Below, in pieces: positions 26,777-33,489 of a DNA stretch of 64,000 nt. A model generated the notes under the pieces. That model did not search any database. It worked only from the letters and a program-made list of their open reading frames with translations, and was not told the origin of the DNA. A program made the translations under genes and the position numbers. Origin of the DNA: Rhodoferax sp. (lineage in GTDB: Bacteria > Pseudomonadota > Gammaproteobacteria > Burkholderiales > Burkholderiaceae_C); assembly GCF_028715765.1 (NCBI RefSeq), contig NZ_JAQURE010000007.1:46214-110213 (forward strand). The letters are read 5' to 3'. Each line of letters begins with the position of its first letter. The first letter of the stretch is position 1.

Positions 26777-27262
26777 TCAGGTCAGGTCTATCGTCTCTGC
26801 GTCAAATCCATCAACATCGCCAGCCCCCTTGACCACGCGTCGGATCACGTCGCCGCCAAAGCCACGTGCGGCGAGAAACCGCATCTGGCGCGCGGCCTCT
26901 GAAGCCTCGGTGGGTGCTGCACCAAATTTTTTCAGCCACACCGCTTGCGCACGCGCCAGCTCGGTGCTGCGCAGCGCGGCCACGGCCTCTGCCACCCGCA
27001 GTGGATCGAGCCCTTTGGTCTGCAGCTCTTGCTTGATGCGCTGCGCACCCAGTTTGGCAGCGCGCCGGTTCAGCACCGACTCCACCACCCGCTGCTCGCT
27101 GATAAAGCCTTTGGCTTGCAACTCGTCCAGCGCCAGCGCCAAGCTGCCAGGCTCATCCTCAAAGCGGGCCAATTTGCGCTCCAGCTCTTGGCGCGAATGC
27201 TCGCGCCCGCTCAACAAGCGCAGGGCGCGCCCTTTCAAAGACGGCTGGTCAAACCCCACCAT
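26777..27262 (-). CDS. recX: Regulatory protein RecX
   Basis: 161 residues, helical-repeat RecX family, a modulator of RecA filament growth. Visible: LKGRALRLLSGREHSRQELE RKL (joined), LALDELQAKGFISEQRVVES, LRSTELARAQAVWLKKFG, RQMRFLAARGFGGDVIRRVV. It lies 72 bases downstream of recA on the same strand, with a dispersed repeat copy in the gap. That is the standard recA-recX order; it is probably expressed by read-through from recA and hence under SOS control. Confidence 0.93.
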   Translation of the reverse strand: MVGFDQPSLKGRALRLLSGREHSRQELERKLARFEDEPGSLALALDELQAKGFISEQRVVESVLNRRAAKLGAQRIKQELQTKGLDPLRVAEAVAALRSTELARAQAVWLKKFGAAPTEASEAARQMRFLAARGFGGDVIRRVVKGAGDVDGFDAETIDLT

Positions 27263-27304
27263 GCACCCTGTGGAGAAAATTCAAGGCTTGAGAATTTTCA
27301 AAAA

Positions 27305-27346
27305 ACATAGCTGCTTACGCTTATTCAATAAGCTCTAGAGTGCTTT
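27305..27346 (+). repeat. Dispersed palindromic repeat, copy 7 (recA 3' end)
   Basis: CATAGCTGCTTACGCTTATT then CAATAAGCTCTAGAG and TGC. The CTAGAG block provides the recA stop codon (complement TAG) and the last codons Ala-Leu. It sits between recA and recX. Confidence 0.8.
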
Positions 27347-28417
27347 TTTGCTTGTGGTTTTGGTGGCCACCTCAGGCACCTCGCCACCGGCCATCAAGGC
27401 AATGCCCAGCGAGGCGCGCACCTTGTTTTCAATCTCACGTGACAGCGCTGGGTTTTCTTTCAAAAACTCACGCGCGTTGTCGCGCCCTTGGCCAATTTTT
27501 TCGCCGTTGTAGGCGTACCAGGCGCCAGACTTGTCAAGGATGTTGGCGTTGACCCCCATGTCGATGATCTCGCCCTCGCGGCTGATGCCCAGGCCAAACA
27601 TGATGTCGAACTCGGCCGTTTTGAACGGCGGCGCCACCTTGTTCTTGACCACTTTGACCTTGGTTTCATTGCCAATCGACTCGTCGCCTTTTTTGATGGT
27701 GCCGGTGCGACGAATGTCCAGCCGCACCGAGGCGTAAAACTTCAGCGCGTTGCCGCCGGTGGTGGTTTCAGGCGAGCCAAACATCACGCCAATCTTCATG
27801 CGAATCTGATTGATGAAGATCACCATGCAGTTGGTTTTCTTGATGTGCGCAGTGAGTTTGCGCAGCGCCTGACTCATCAAGCGGGCTTGCAGGCCGGGCA
27901 GGCTGTCACCCATTTCACCTTCTAACTCGGCCTTGGGGGTCAATGCGGCCACCGAGTCCACCACAATCAAATCGACCGCGCCAGAGCGCACCAGGCTGTC
28001 GACAATTTCGAGCGCTTGTTCGCCGGTATCGGGCTGGCTGATCAGCAGGTCTTGCAGGTTCACGCCCAGGTTTTGCGCGTACTGAATGTCCAGCGCGTGC
28101 TCTGCATCGACGAAGGCGCACTGGCCACCGGTTTTTTGCATCTCGGCAATCACTTGCAGCGTCAAGGTGGTTTTGCCAGAAGACTCTGGGCCATAGATTT
28201 CAACCACCCGGCCGCGTGGCAGGCCGCCTACGCCCAAGGCAATGTCCAACCCCAGTGAGCCGGTGGAGACCACCTGAATGTCTTCAATGACTTCGCCTTC
28301 ACCCAGACGCATGATGGTGCCTTTGCCAAACTGCTTCTCGATTTGGGCCAGCGCCACTTGCAAGGCTTTGGCTTTTTCGGCGTTGATGGGGGTCGGGGCT
28401 TTGACGGGTGCGTCCAT
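27335..28417 (-). CDS. recA: Recombinase RecA
   Basis: 360 residues from ATG 28417, with GGAG nine bases upstream. Central enzyme of homologous recombination and SOS induction. Motifs: [14 protein letters not shown], Walker [36 protein letters not shown] (joined), the L2 region [22 protein letters not shown], and DNA-binding [12 protein letters not shown]. The acidic C-terminal tail typical of RecA is replaced by the short Thr/Lys tail [11 protein letters not shown], whose last codons and stop lie in a dispersed repeat. A LexA box lies 56 bases upstream of the ATG. The reading upstream of 28417 is not part of the gene. Confidence 0.98.
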   Translation of the reverse strand: MDAPVKAPTPINAEKAKALQVALAQIEKQFGKGTIMRLGEGEVIEDIQVVSTGSLGLDIALGVGGLPRGRVVEIYGPESSGKTTLTLQVIAEMQKTGGQCAFVDAEHALDIQYAQNLGVNLQDLLISQPDTGEQALEIVDSLVRSGAVDLIVVDSVAALTPKAELEGEMGDSLPGLQARLMSQALRKLTAHIKKTNCMVIFINQIRMKIGVMFGSPETTTGGNALKFYASVRLDIRRTGTIKKGDESIGNETKVKVVKNKVAPPFKTAEFDIMFGLGISREGEIIDMGVNANILDKSGAWYAYNGEKIGQGRDNAREFLKENPALSREIENKVRASLGIALMAGGEVPEVATKTTSKKAL

Positions 28418-28472
28418 GGCGAATCTCCTGAAGTTGATACAAATGGTGATGAAAGCGAAGGGTTTGCATCTT

Positions 28473-28488
28473 CTGTTTTTAATGACAG
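28473..28488. promoter_or_regulatory. LexA (SOS) operator of recA
   Basis: CTGTTTTTAATGACAG, exactly the CTGT-N8-ACAG consensus for LexA in gamma- and betaproteobacteria, 56 bases upstream of the recA start. It is 84 bases from the divergent MarR-type gene, which it might also affect. Confidence 0.85.
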
Positions 28489-28571
28489 GCTGGATGCTTG
28501 AACAGTAGTTTAACCACAAGCTTTGATTCAATAAACTGTTTTTATAGTCAATTTGGTTTACTATTTGGCAC

Positions 28572-29045
28572 ATGATGACCCACTCAACACCCAACACTTG
28601 GCGCCAAGCGCATGTGGGGCATTGGCTGGCGCAGGCCAGTCGCCGGTTTGATGCCCGGGTGCTGGTGCTGATGGCGGGCAATGACCGCATGCCATTGGCA
28701 CTGGCCAACTTGGCGCGGCGTGGCAAGCTGACGGCCTCGCACGTCCACATCACCCGGCATTTGCCGCTGGCAGGCGCACGCTTGACTGAGCTGGCCAGTC
28801 TGGCCGGTGTCAGCAAACAAGCCATGGGCAAGCTGGTTGACCAATGTGCGGCCTGGGGGCTGGTACAGCGCCAGCCCGACCCGCGCGACGCACGCGCCTG
28901 GCGGGTGGTGTTCAGCGCTGGCGGACTGAGCTGGCTGCAGGCTTACCAAGAAGCAGTGCAACAAGCGCAAGCTGAACTGCAAGCCGCCATTGGCGACGAT
29001 GTGGCCACCGTGCTGTGCCTCGGTCTGGAGGCTTATGCCGCCTAG
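28572..29045 (+). CDS. MarR family transcriptional regulator
   Basis: 157 residues, alpha-helical, with a winged-helix DNA-binding region at about 65-120: [27 protein letters not shown] (joined) and [21 protein letters not shown], the MarR wing. Flanking helices form the dimer interface. It is divergent from recA and is followed after 71 bases by a response-regulator gene. Its ligand and targets are unknown; binding to its own upstream region is common in the family. Confidence 0.87.
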   Translation: MMTHSTPNTWRQAHVGHWLAQASRRFDARVLVLMAGNDRMPLALANLARRGKLTASHVHITRHLPLAGARLTELASLAGVSKQAMGKLVDQCAAWGLVQRQPDPRDARAWRVVFSAGGLSWLQAYQEAVQQAQAELQAAIGDDVATVLCLGLEAYAA

Positions 29046-29116
29046 AATGCAAAACCCAGAGTGCTGATGACAAGCACCGCCACCTGATCCGTTCGACCCC
29101 CCAAGAGGAGACATGT

Positions 29117-29791
29117 ATGCGAATTCTGATAGCTGAAGACGACCAGGTGTTGGCTGATGGATTGCTGAGAACCCTGCGCAACTCTGGCGCAGCGGTTGAC
29201 CACGTGGCCAGTGGCACCGAAGCCGATGCCGCCTTGATGACCAACACCGAGTTTGACCTGCTGATTCTCGACTTAGGCCTGCCTCGCATGCATGGCCTGG
29301 AGGTGCTCAAGCGCCTGCGCTCGCGCGGCTCGTCGCTCCCGGTGCTGATTTTGACCGCCGCCGACAGTGTGGAAGAGCGCGTCAAAGGGCTCGACTACGG
29401 TGCCGATGACTACATGGCCAAACCCTTTAGCCTGCAAGAGCTTGAAGCCCGGGTGCGCGCCCTGAGCCGACGTGGCATGGGCACCGCCAGCAGCACCATC
29501 AAGCATGGCCCGCTGATTTACGACCAAGGTGGCCGCGTGGCCACCATTGACGGCGTGATGGTGGAGCTTTCCGCCCGCGAACTGGGTCTGCTAGAGGTGT
29601 TGTTGCAGCGCGCCGGCCGCCTGGTCAGCAAAGACCAACTGGTGGAGCGCCTGTGTGAATGGGGTGAAGAGGTGAGCAACAACGCCATTGAGGTCTACAT
29701 CCACCGCTTGCGCAAGAAGATCGAGAAAGGGCCGATTCGCATTGCCACGGTGCGCGGCCTGGGCTACTGCCTGGAAAAAATCCCTAACTAA
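29117..29791 (+). CDS. OmpR-family response regulator (TctD/QseB type)
   Basis: 224 residues from ATG 29117, preceded by AAGAGGAGA. Receiver domain 1-115 with the phosphoacceptor Asp in DLLILDLGLPRMHG (about 51) and Lys in DYMAKPFSLQEL; C-terminal OmpR winged helix (about 125-220; LSARELGLLEVLLQRAGRLV, NAIEVYIHRLRKKI, VRGLGYCL). The sensor kinase gene starts 17 bases later. The pair resembles TctD/TctE-type systems, which in related bacteria control organic-acid uptake, but no transporter genes adjoin it here. Confidence 0.94.
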   Translation: MRILIAEDDQVLADGLLRTLRNSGAAVDHVASGTEADAALMTNTEFDLLILDLGLPRMHGLEVLKRLRSRGSSLPVLILTAADSVEERVKGLDYGADDYMAKPFSLQELEARVRALSRRGMGTASSTIKHGPLIYDQGGRVATIDGVMVELSARELGLLEVLLQRAGRLVSKDQLVERLCEWGEEVSNNAIEVYIHRLRKKIEKGPIRIATVRGLGYCLEKIPN

Positions 29792-29808
29792 TCGACTGCC
29801 GTCACGCC

Positions 29809-31260
29809 GTGGTGTCCACCTTTCAGCGCGAACAGCGCTCGCTGTTTGGCGAAATCCTGGACTGGATGCTGACGCCGCTGCTGCTGCTGTGGCCAGTCAG
29901 CCTGGTCTTGACCTGGCTGGTGGCGCAAGGCATTGCCGGCAAACCCTTTGACCGGGCGCTTGAATACAACGTGCGCGCCATGGCGCAGCTGATCACCATC
30001 CAGCGCAGTCGTGCCAGATTTTCATTGCCCCGCCCGGCACGCGAGCTGCTGCGCGCCGATGACTCTGACACCATTTACTACCAAGTGCTAGGCACCCGGG
30101 GCGAGTTTCTCAGTGGCGAAAAAGACATTCCACCACCGCCAGGCGTGGATGCCGTGGTGATTGACGAAGTGCGTATCCGTGACGAGGTGATCAAGGGCTT
30201 TGATGTCAAGGTGGCCTACATGTGGGTCAGTTTGCCCATTGCAGACAGCAAACCGGCGCTGGTGCAAGTGGCTGAAACACTAGAGAAACGCTCGATTTTG
30301 GCCACCGAGATCGTCAAAGGCGTGATGCTGCCGCAGTTTGTCATCTTGCCGCTGGCGGTGTTGCTGGTTTGGCTGGCACTGGTGCAGTCCATCAAGCCAT
30401 TGAATCAGTTAGAAGAGCGCATTCGCGCCCGCAAGCCCGATGACCTCAGCCCAATTGATGCCCAGGCAGTACCGATGGAGGTGTCGCCACTGGTGGAGTC
30501 GGTCAACGACCTGCTGTTGCGCCTGACCGACTCCATTGCCACCCAAAAGCGCTTTCTGGCCGATGCCGCGCACCAGCTGAAAACCCCGCTGGCGGGGTTG
30601 CGCATGCAAGCCGAAATGGCTCAGCGCGAGGGTGCCAGCGCTGACGACTTGAAACATTCCCTGCGCCAGATTGGCAAAGCCAGCGTGCGTGCCACCCACA
30701 GCGTGAACCAGTTGCTGGCCCTGGCGCGCGCCGAGAGCAACGGTGCCGCCATGCCGCGCACGGTATGTGACTTGCCTGAACTCACCATGGAAGTGGTGCG
30801 CGACTGCGTGCCGCGCGCCCTTGAAAAACACATTGATCTGGGCTACGAGGGCACCGAGCCCGGCAGCCCCAGCTGCAGCGTGCTGGGCAATGCCACCTTG
30901 CTCAAAGAAATGGTGCGCAACCTGGTGGACAACGCCATCAACTACACGCCGTCCAGCCTGGCTGCGCCTGGCATCATCACCGCCCGAGTGCTGACCGACC
31001 CGTTTGGCCGCACCTTGGTATTGCAAGTGGAAGACTCCGGCCCGGGCGTGCCAGAGGCCGAGCGCGAACTGATTTTTCAGCCGTTTTACCGCGCCTTGGA
31101 TACCGAAGCCGATGGCTCTGGCCTGGGCCTGCCGATCGTGCTTGAAATTGCCCAGCAGCACCAGGCCACCATCAGTCTGGAAGAAACCCGCCCCGGCCAT
31201 ACCCCACCCGGGGCGCGCTTTGTATTGCGCTTTAGGGCGCTAGAGGTGCCGGGCGCGTAG
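29809..31260 (+). CDS. Sensor histidine kinase (TctE/QseC type)
   Basis: 483 residues, GTG start at 29809 (a second GTG follows immediately). Two membrane helices (about 22-42 and 165-185) bracket a periplasmic 2CSK-N sensor region. Then HAMP-like segment, phosphoacceptor His in FLADAAHQLKTPLAGLRMQA (about 255), N box LVDNAINYTP, and G boxes VEDSGPGVP and GSGLGLPIV. It phosphorylates the response regulator encoded just before it. The 3' end overlaps the convergent SPOR-protein gene by 29 bases. Signal unknown; a carboxylate is possible by analogy with TctE. Confidence 0.94.
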   Translation: MVSTFQREQRSLFGEILDWMLTPLLLLWPVSLVLTWLVAQGIAGKPFDRALEYNVRAMAQLITIQRSRARFSLPRPARELLRADDSDTIYYQVLGTRGEFLSGEKDIPPPPGVDAVVIDEVRIRDEVIKGFDVKVAYMWVSLPIADSKPALVQVAETLEKRSILATEIVKGVMLPQFVILPLAVLLVWLALVQSIKPLNQLEERIRARKPDDLSPIDAQAVPMEVSPLVESVNDLLLRLTDSIATQKRFLADAAHQLKTPLAGLRMQAEMAQREGASADDLKHSLRQIGKASVRATHSVNQLLALARAESNGAAMPRTVCDLPELTMEVVRDCVPRALEKHIDLGYEGTEPGSPSCSVLGNATLLKEMVRNLVDNAINYTPSSLAAPGIITARVLTDPFGRTLVLQVEDSGPGVPEAERELIFQPFYRALDTEADGSGLGLPIVLEIAQQHQATISLEETRPGHTPPGARFVLRFRALEVPGA

Positions 31261-32008
31261 CCGGCGGGCAGTTCAGCAAAGGCAGCCCACCCAGCGCTTG
31301 GCGCACTTTGGGCAACAGGGCTTGCATGCCGTCATCAACAGCGGGCAAACGCAAACGCCATGCCGTGCGCTGAGGCTGCTCTTGCAACACCCGTGCAGTG
31401 CGCACGCCGCGCTTGGACAAGGCCTCCAGCGCAGCGGTGGCCTGCTGCTGCGTGGCAAACACCCCCAACGACAGGCCTGGTGCCAAGGCCGAATTGGTCA
31501 GCGGCTCAAAGGTCAGGCGCAGGTTGTCAAGCTGGGCACGCTTTTTGGCCAGCTCAGCGGCATTGGCGTATTTGCCCATGTAAATGATCCAGCGCTCGGG
31601 CGCCATGACCTCCAGCAATTGCCAGCTGGGCGCTGGCATGGCGGCGGCCAACAGCGCGCGCACGGTCTGCGCTCGCGGTGAATCAATCAACGCAGACTGC
31701 AAACACAGCGCAGTGGCCTCAGCGACTGATGCCACGCCAGAAGCGGCAGAGGCTGGGGATGATGCAGGTGCCGCAGACGCTGCAAGCTCAGACGCGGCAG
31801 TTGCAGCGGCAGACGCCGCCACCTGGCTGGCATGCGCTTGGGCATCGCTGAGCACCACCAGGGCTTCGGGGTGAATTTGCTGCTGCAGCCGGTGCGGCTC
31901 GCGTTGCTCAACCGGTCCCAAGCCATAGGCGCGCAGCCAGCCTTGCCCCCAGGCGAAATAGCCACTGTTGAGCAACACCAGCAACAGCAACACCACGCGC
32001 AGCATCAA
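31232..32008 (-). CDS. SPOR-domain-like protein with an N-terminal membrane anchor
   Basis: 258 residues. A hydrophobic N-terminal helix (about 3-20) acts as a signal anchor, followed by an Ala/Ser-rich low-complexity stretch (about 60-100), then a SPOR-like repeat fold in the C-terminal half (APERWIIYMGKYANAAELAK K and PGLSLGVFATQQQATAALEA L). SPOR domains bind septal peptidoglycan, so a cell-division or envelope role is plausible but unproven. Its start overlaps the birA stop (ATGA), making it the third gene of a SET-birA operon. Confidence 0.8.
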   Translation of the reverse strand: MMLRVVLLLLVLLNSGYFAWGQGWLRAYGLGPVEQREPHRLQQQIHPEALVVLSDAQAHASQVAASAAATAASELAASAAPASSPASAASGVASVAEATALCLQSALIDSPRAQTVRALLAAAMPAPSWQLLEVMAPERWIIYMGKYANAAELAKKRAQLDNLRLTFEPLTNSALAPGLSLGVFATQQQATAALEALSKRGVRTARVLQEQPQRTAWRLRLPAVDDGMQALLPKVRQALGGLPLLNCPPATRPAPLAP

Positions 32009-32856
32009 CCCTCCTTGCCTCTGACTGTGTCAGGCACACTCGGCAGTGGTTGCCCAACCGGGCGCACGCTGACCTCCGCGCTGGTGACCCGCTGCACTCC
32101 GTGCGCCGTCTCCAGCAGCAACGCCCCAGTGGCGTCGACCCCGCGTGCCAGGCCGGTCATGCCGTCACTCAGCACCACAGGCAACTGCGCCAAGGCATCC
32201 GTGGCGTTGAAGCTGGCTTGCAACGGGGCAAAGCCCTGCGCCTGAAACACCAGCAGCGTGCGCACCAGAGGCTCGGCCACCCACGCCAGCGCCTGCGGTG
32301 CGTCCATGCCAGGCAACAGCTCAGTCAAGCCCGCGGGTGGGGTCGACAAACCAGCTGCGAGGGGCGGGTGCAGGTTGATGCCCACGCCAATCACGGCGTA
32401 ACGGCTGGCGTGTGCCGCGCCCCAGTTGGCGGTCTCAATCAAAATGCCTGCCAACTTGCGCCCGTGCCACCACAGGTCATTGGGCCACTTCAGGCGAATG
32501 TCAGGGTGCAAGCTGTGCGCCACGCTCAAGCCCACCGCCAAAGACAAGCCAGACCAATCTTGCGGTGCCAACGGTAAACCCAAGGAAAACGTCAGCGCAG
32601 AGCCATCGGTGTGAGCCACATCACCCGCCACGGCTGCATGAGGTGCATCGCTGAACCACTGCCGCCCCAGGCGGCCACGCCCGGCGGTTTGGCGCTGTGC
32701 CACCAGCAGCACGGGCTCGGTGCGGCCAGCACGGGCACGGCGCATGAGCTCGGAGTTGGTGGAGTCAAGCTCTGGCAACAGCTCAATGGTGAAGCCCGGC
32801 AAGCGCGGGCTGATGGCCTGCCAAAGGGCTTCCAGCGGCCAGTGCAGGGGCGCCAT
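32005..32856 (-). CDS. birA: Biotin--[acetyl-CoA-carboxylase] ligase
   Basis: 283 residues from ATG 32856. Attaches biotin to the AccB carrier via biotinyl-AMP. Motifs: LDSTNSELMRRARAG, VAQRQTAGRGRLGRQWFSDA, FSLGLPLAPQDW, IRLKWPNDLWWHGRKLAGIL and VIGVGINLHPP. There is no N-terminal helix-turn-helix, so it is the ligase-only class and not the bifunctional repressor. The start immediately follows the SET-domain gene stop (two bases), and the stop overlaps the next gene by four. Confidence 0.95.
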   Translation of the reverse strand: MAPLHWPLEALWQAISPRLPGFTIELLPELDSTNSELMRRARAGRTEPVLLVAQRQTAGRGRLGRQWFSDAPHAAVAGDVAHTDGSALTFSLGLPLAPQDWSGLSLAVGLSVAHSLHPDIRLKWPNDLWWHGRKLAGILIETANWGAAHASRYAVIGVGINLHPPLAAGLSTPPAGLTELLPGMDAPQALAWVAEPLVRTLLVFQAQGFAPLQASFNATDALAQLPVVLSDGMTGLARGVDATGALLLETAHGVQRVTSAEVSVRPVGQPLPSVPDTVRGKEG

Positions 32857-32858
32857 CT

Positions 32859-33398
32859 TCACAAGCGGCGCTGGCGTTTGGGTGCCAGCAGCGTGCCACG
32901 GCATTGCGCCGCACCGCACCAGCACGGGTATTGCGCCTTGAGCTTGGGGGTGTAGCGCTCGTCGAGCATCAGGCCGTAGTCGTAGTGCAACTCTTCACCA
33001 GCGGCAATGTCGCGGCGGGCTTGGATGAAAATGCGACCATCGCGCTCTTGTGCTTCGCAATTGCCGTCGCATGAATGGTTGATCCAACGCGACGAGTTGC
33101 CACCATGCAGCGCGTCAATCACCCGCGTTGCGTCAATGTGAAAATAAAACGTGTGCTGGGGGTTGGCCGCGTCGTGCGGGTGGCGCGCCTGCGCTTCTTG
33201 CCAGGTGATGACTTCGCCCACGTATTCCAAAATGACATCGCCCGCCGCCATTGGCTGCAACGCAAATACCCCTTTGCCGTGAATGCCCGAGCGGCGCACC
33301 TGCACGCGTCTGCCCGACGTGACCCGCGCCACAGGCGTGCACTGTGTGGCAGGCTGCGGCGGCGAGGTATGGGCTGGGGTGGTGTTGGACACGGTCAA
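32859..33398 (-). CDS. SET-domain protein-lysine methyltransferase with post-SET motif
   Basis: 179 residues. SET domain about 28-150: GRRVQVRRSGIHGKGVFALQ, DVILEYVGEVITWQEA, SRWINHSCDGNCEAQE (the SAM-binding knot) and LHYDYGL. A post-SET cysteine cluster follows, CWCGAAQCRGTLL, which binds zinc with the Cys of the knot. SET proteins transfer methyl groups from SAM to lysines; the bacterial substrate is unknown. It is first in an operon with birA and divergent from a topoisomerase III that carries a SWIB domain. Both are domains better known from eukaryotic chromatin and chlamydiae. Confidence 0.93.
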   Translation of the reverse strand: MTVSNTTPAHTSPPQPATQCTPVARVTSGRRVQVRRSGIHGKGVFALQPMAAGDVILEYVGEVITWQEAQARHPHDAANPQHTFYFHIDATRVIDALHGGNSSRWINHSCDGNCEAQERDGRIFIQARRDIAAGEELHYDYGLMLDERYTPKLKAQYPCWCGAAQCRGTLLAPKRQRRL

Positions 33399-33423
33399 AA
33401 ATTTGGTATCGTGAACTCGTATG

Positions 33424-33470
33424 GGTGCGCGTGTGCGTGCCCACCTGTGTGTGCGCCCGTGTGGGCGCGA
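33424..33470. promoter_or_regulatory. Alternating purine-pyrimidine (Z-DNA-prone) tract between SET gene and topB
   Basis: GTGCGCGTGTGCGTGCCCAC then CTGTGTGTGCGCCCGTGTGG GCGCG: nearly all GT/GC dinucleotides, with an internal inverted repeat GCCCAC (33439-33444) and GTGGGC (33461-33466). It fills much of the 91-bp divergent promoter region. Such tracts change structure with negative supercoiling. Confidence 0.5.
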
Positions 33471-33489
33471 GAAAAAGGATTGTAGTCAG

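Noticed and set aside
28418..28831. N-terminal extension of RecA by about 138 residues
   Set aside because: The frame is open by chance through the recA promoter and the divergent MarR gene; the conserved start with RBS is at 28417.
31248..31260. GCGCTAGAGG near the end of the histidine kinase gene as another dispersed repeat copy
   Set aside because: Only the short end block matches; the upstream TAGCT and GCGCTTATT blocks are missing.
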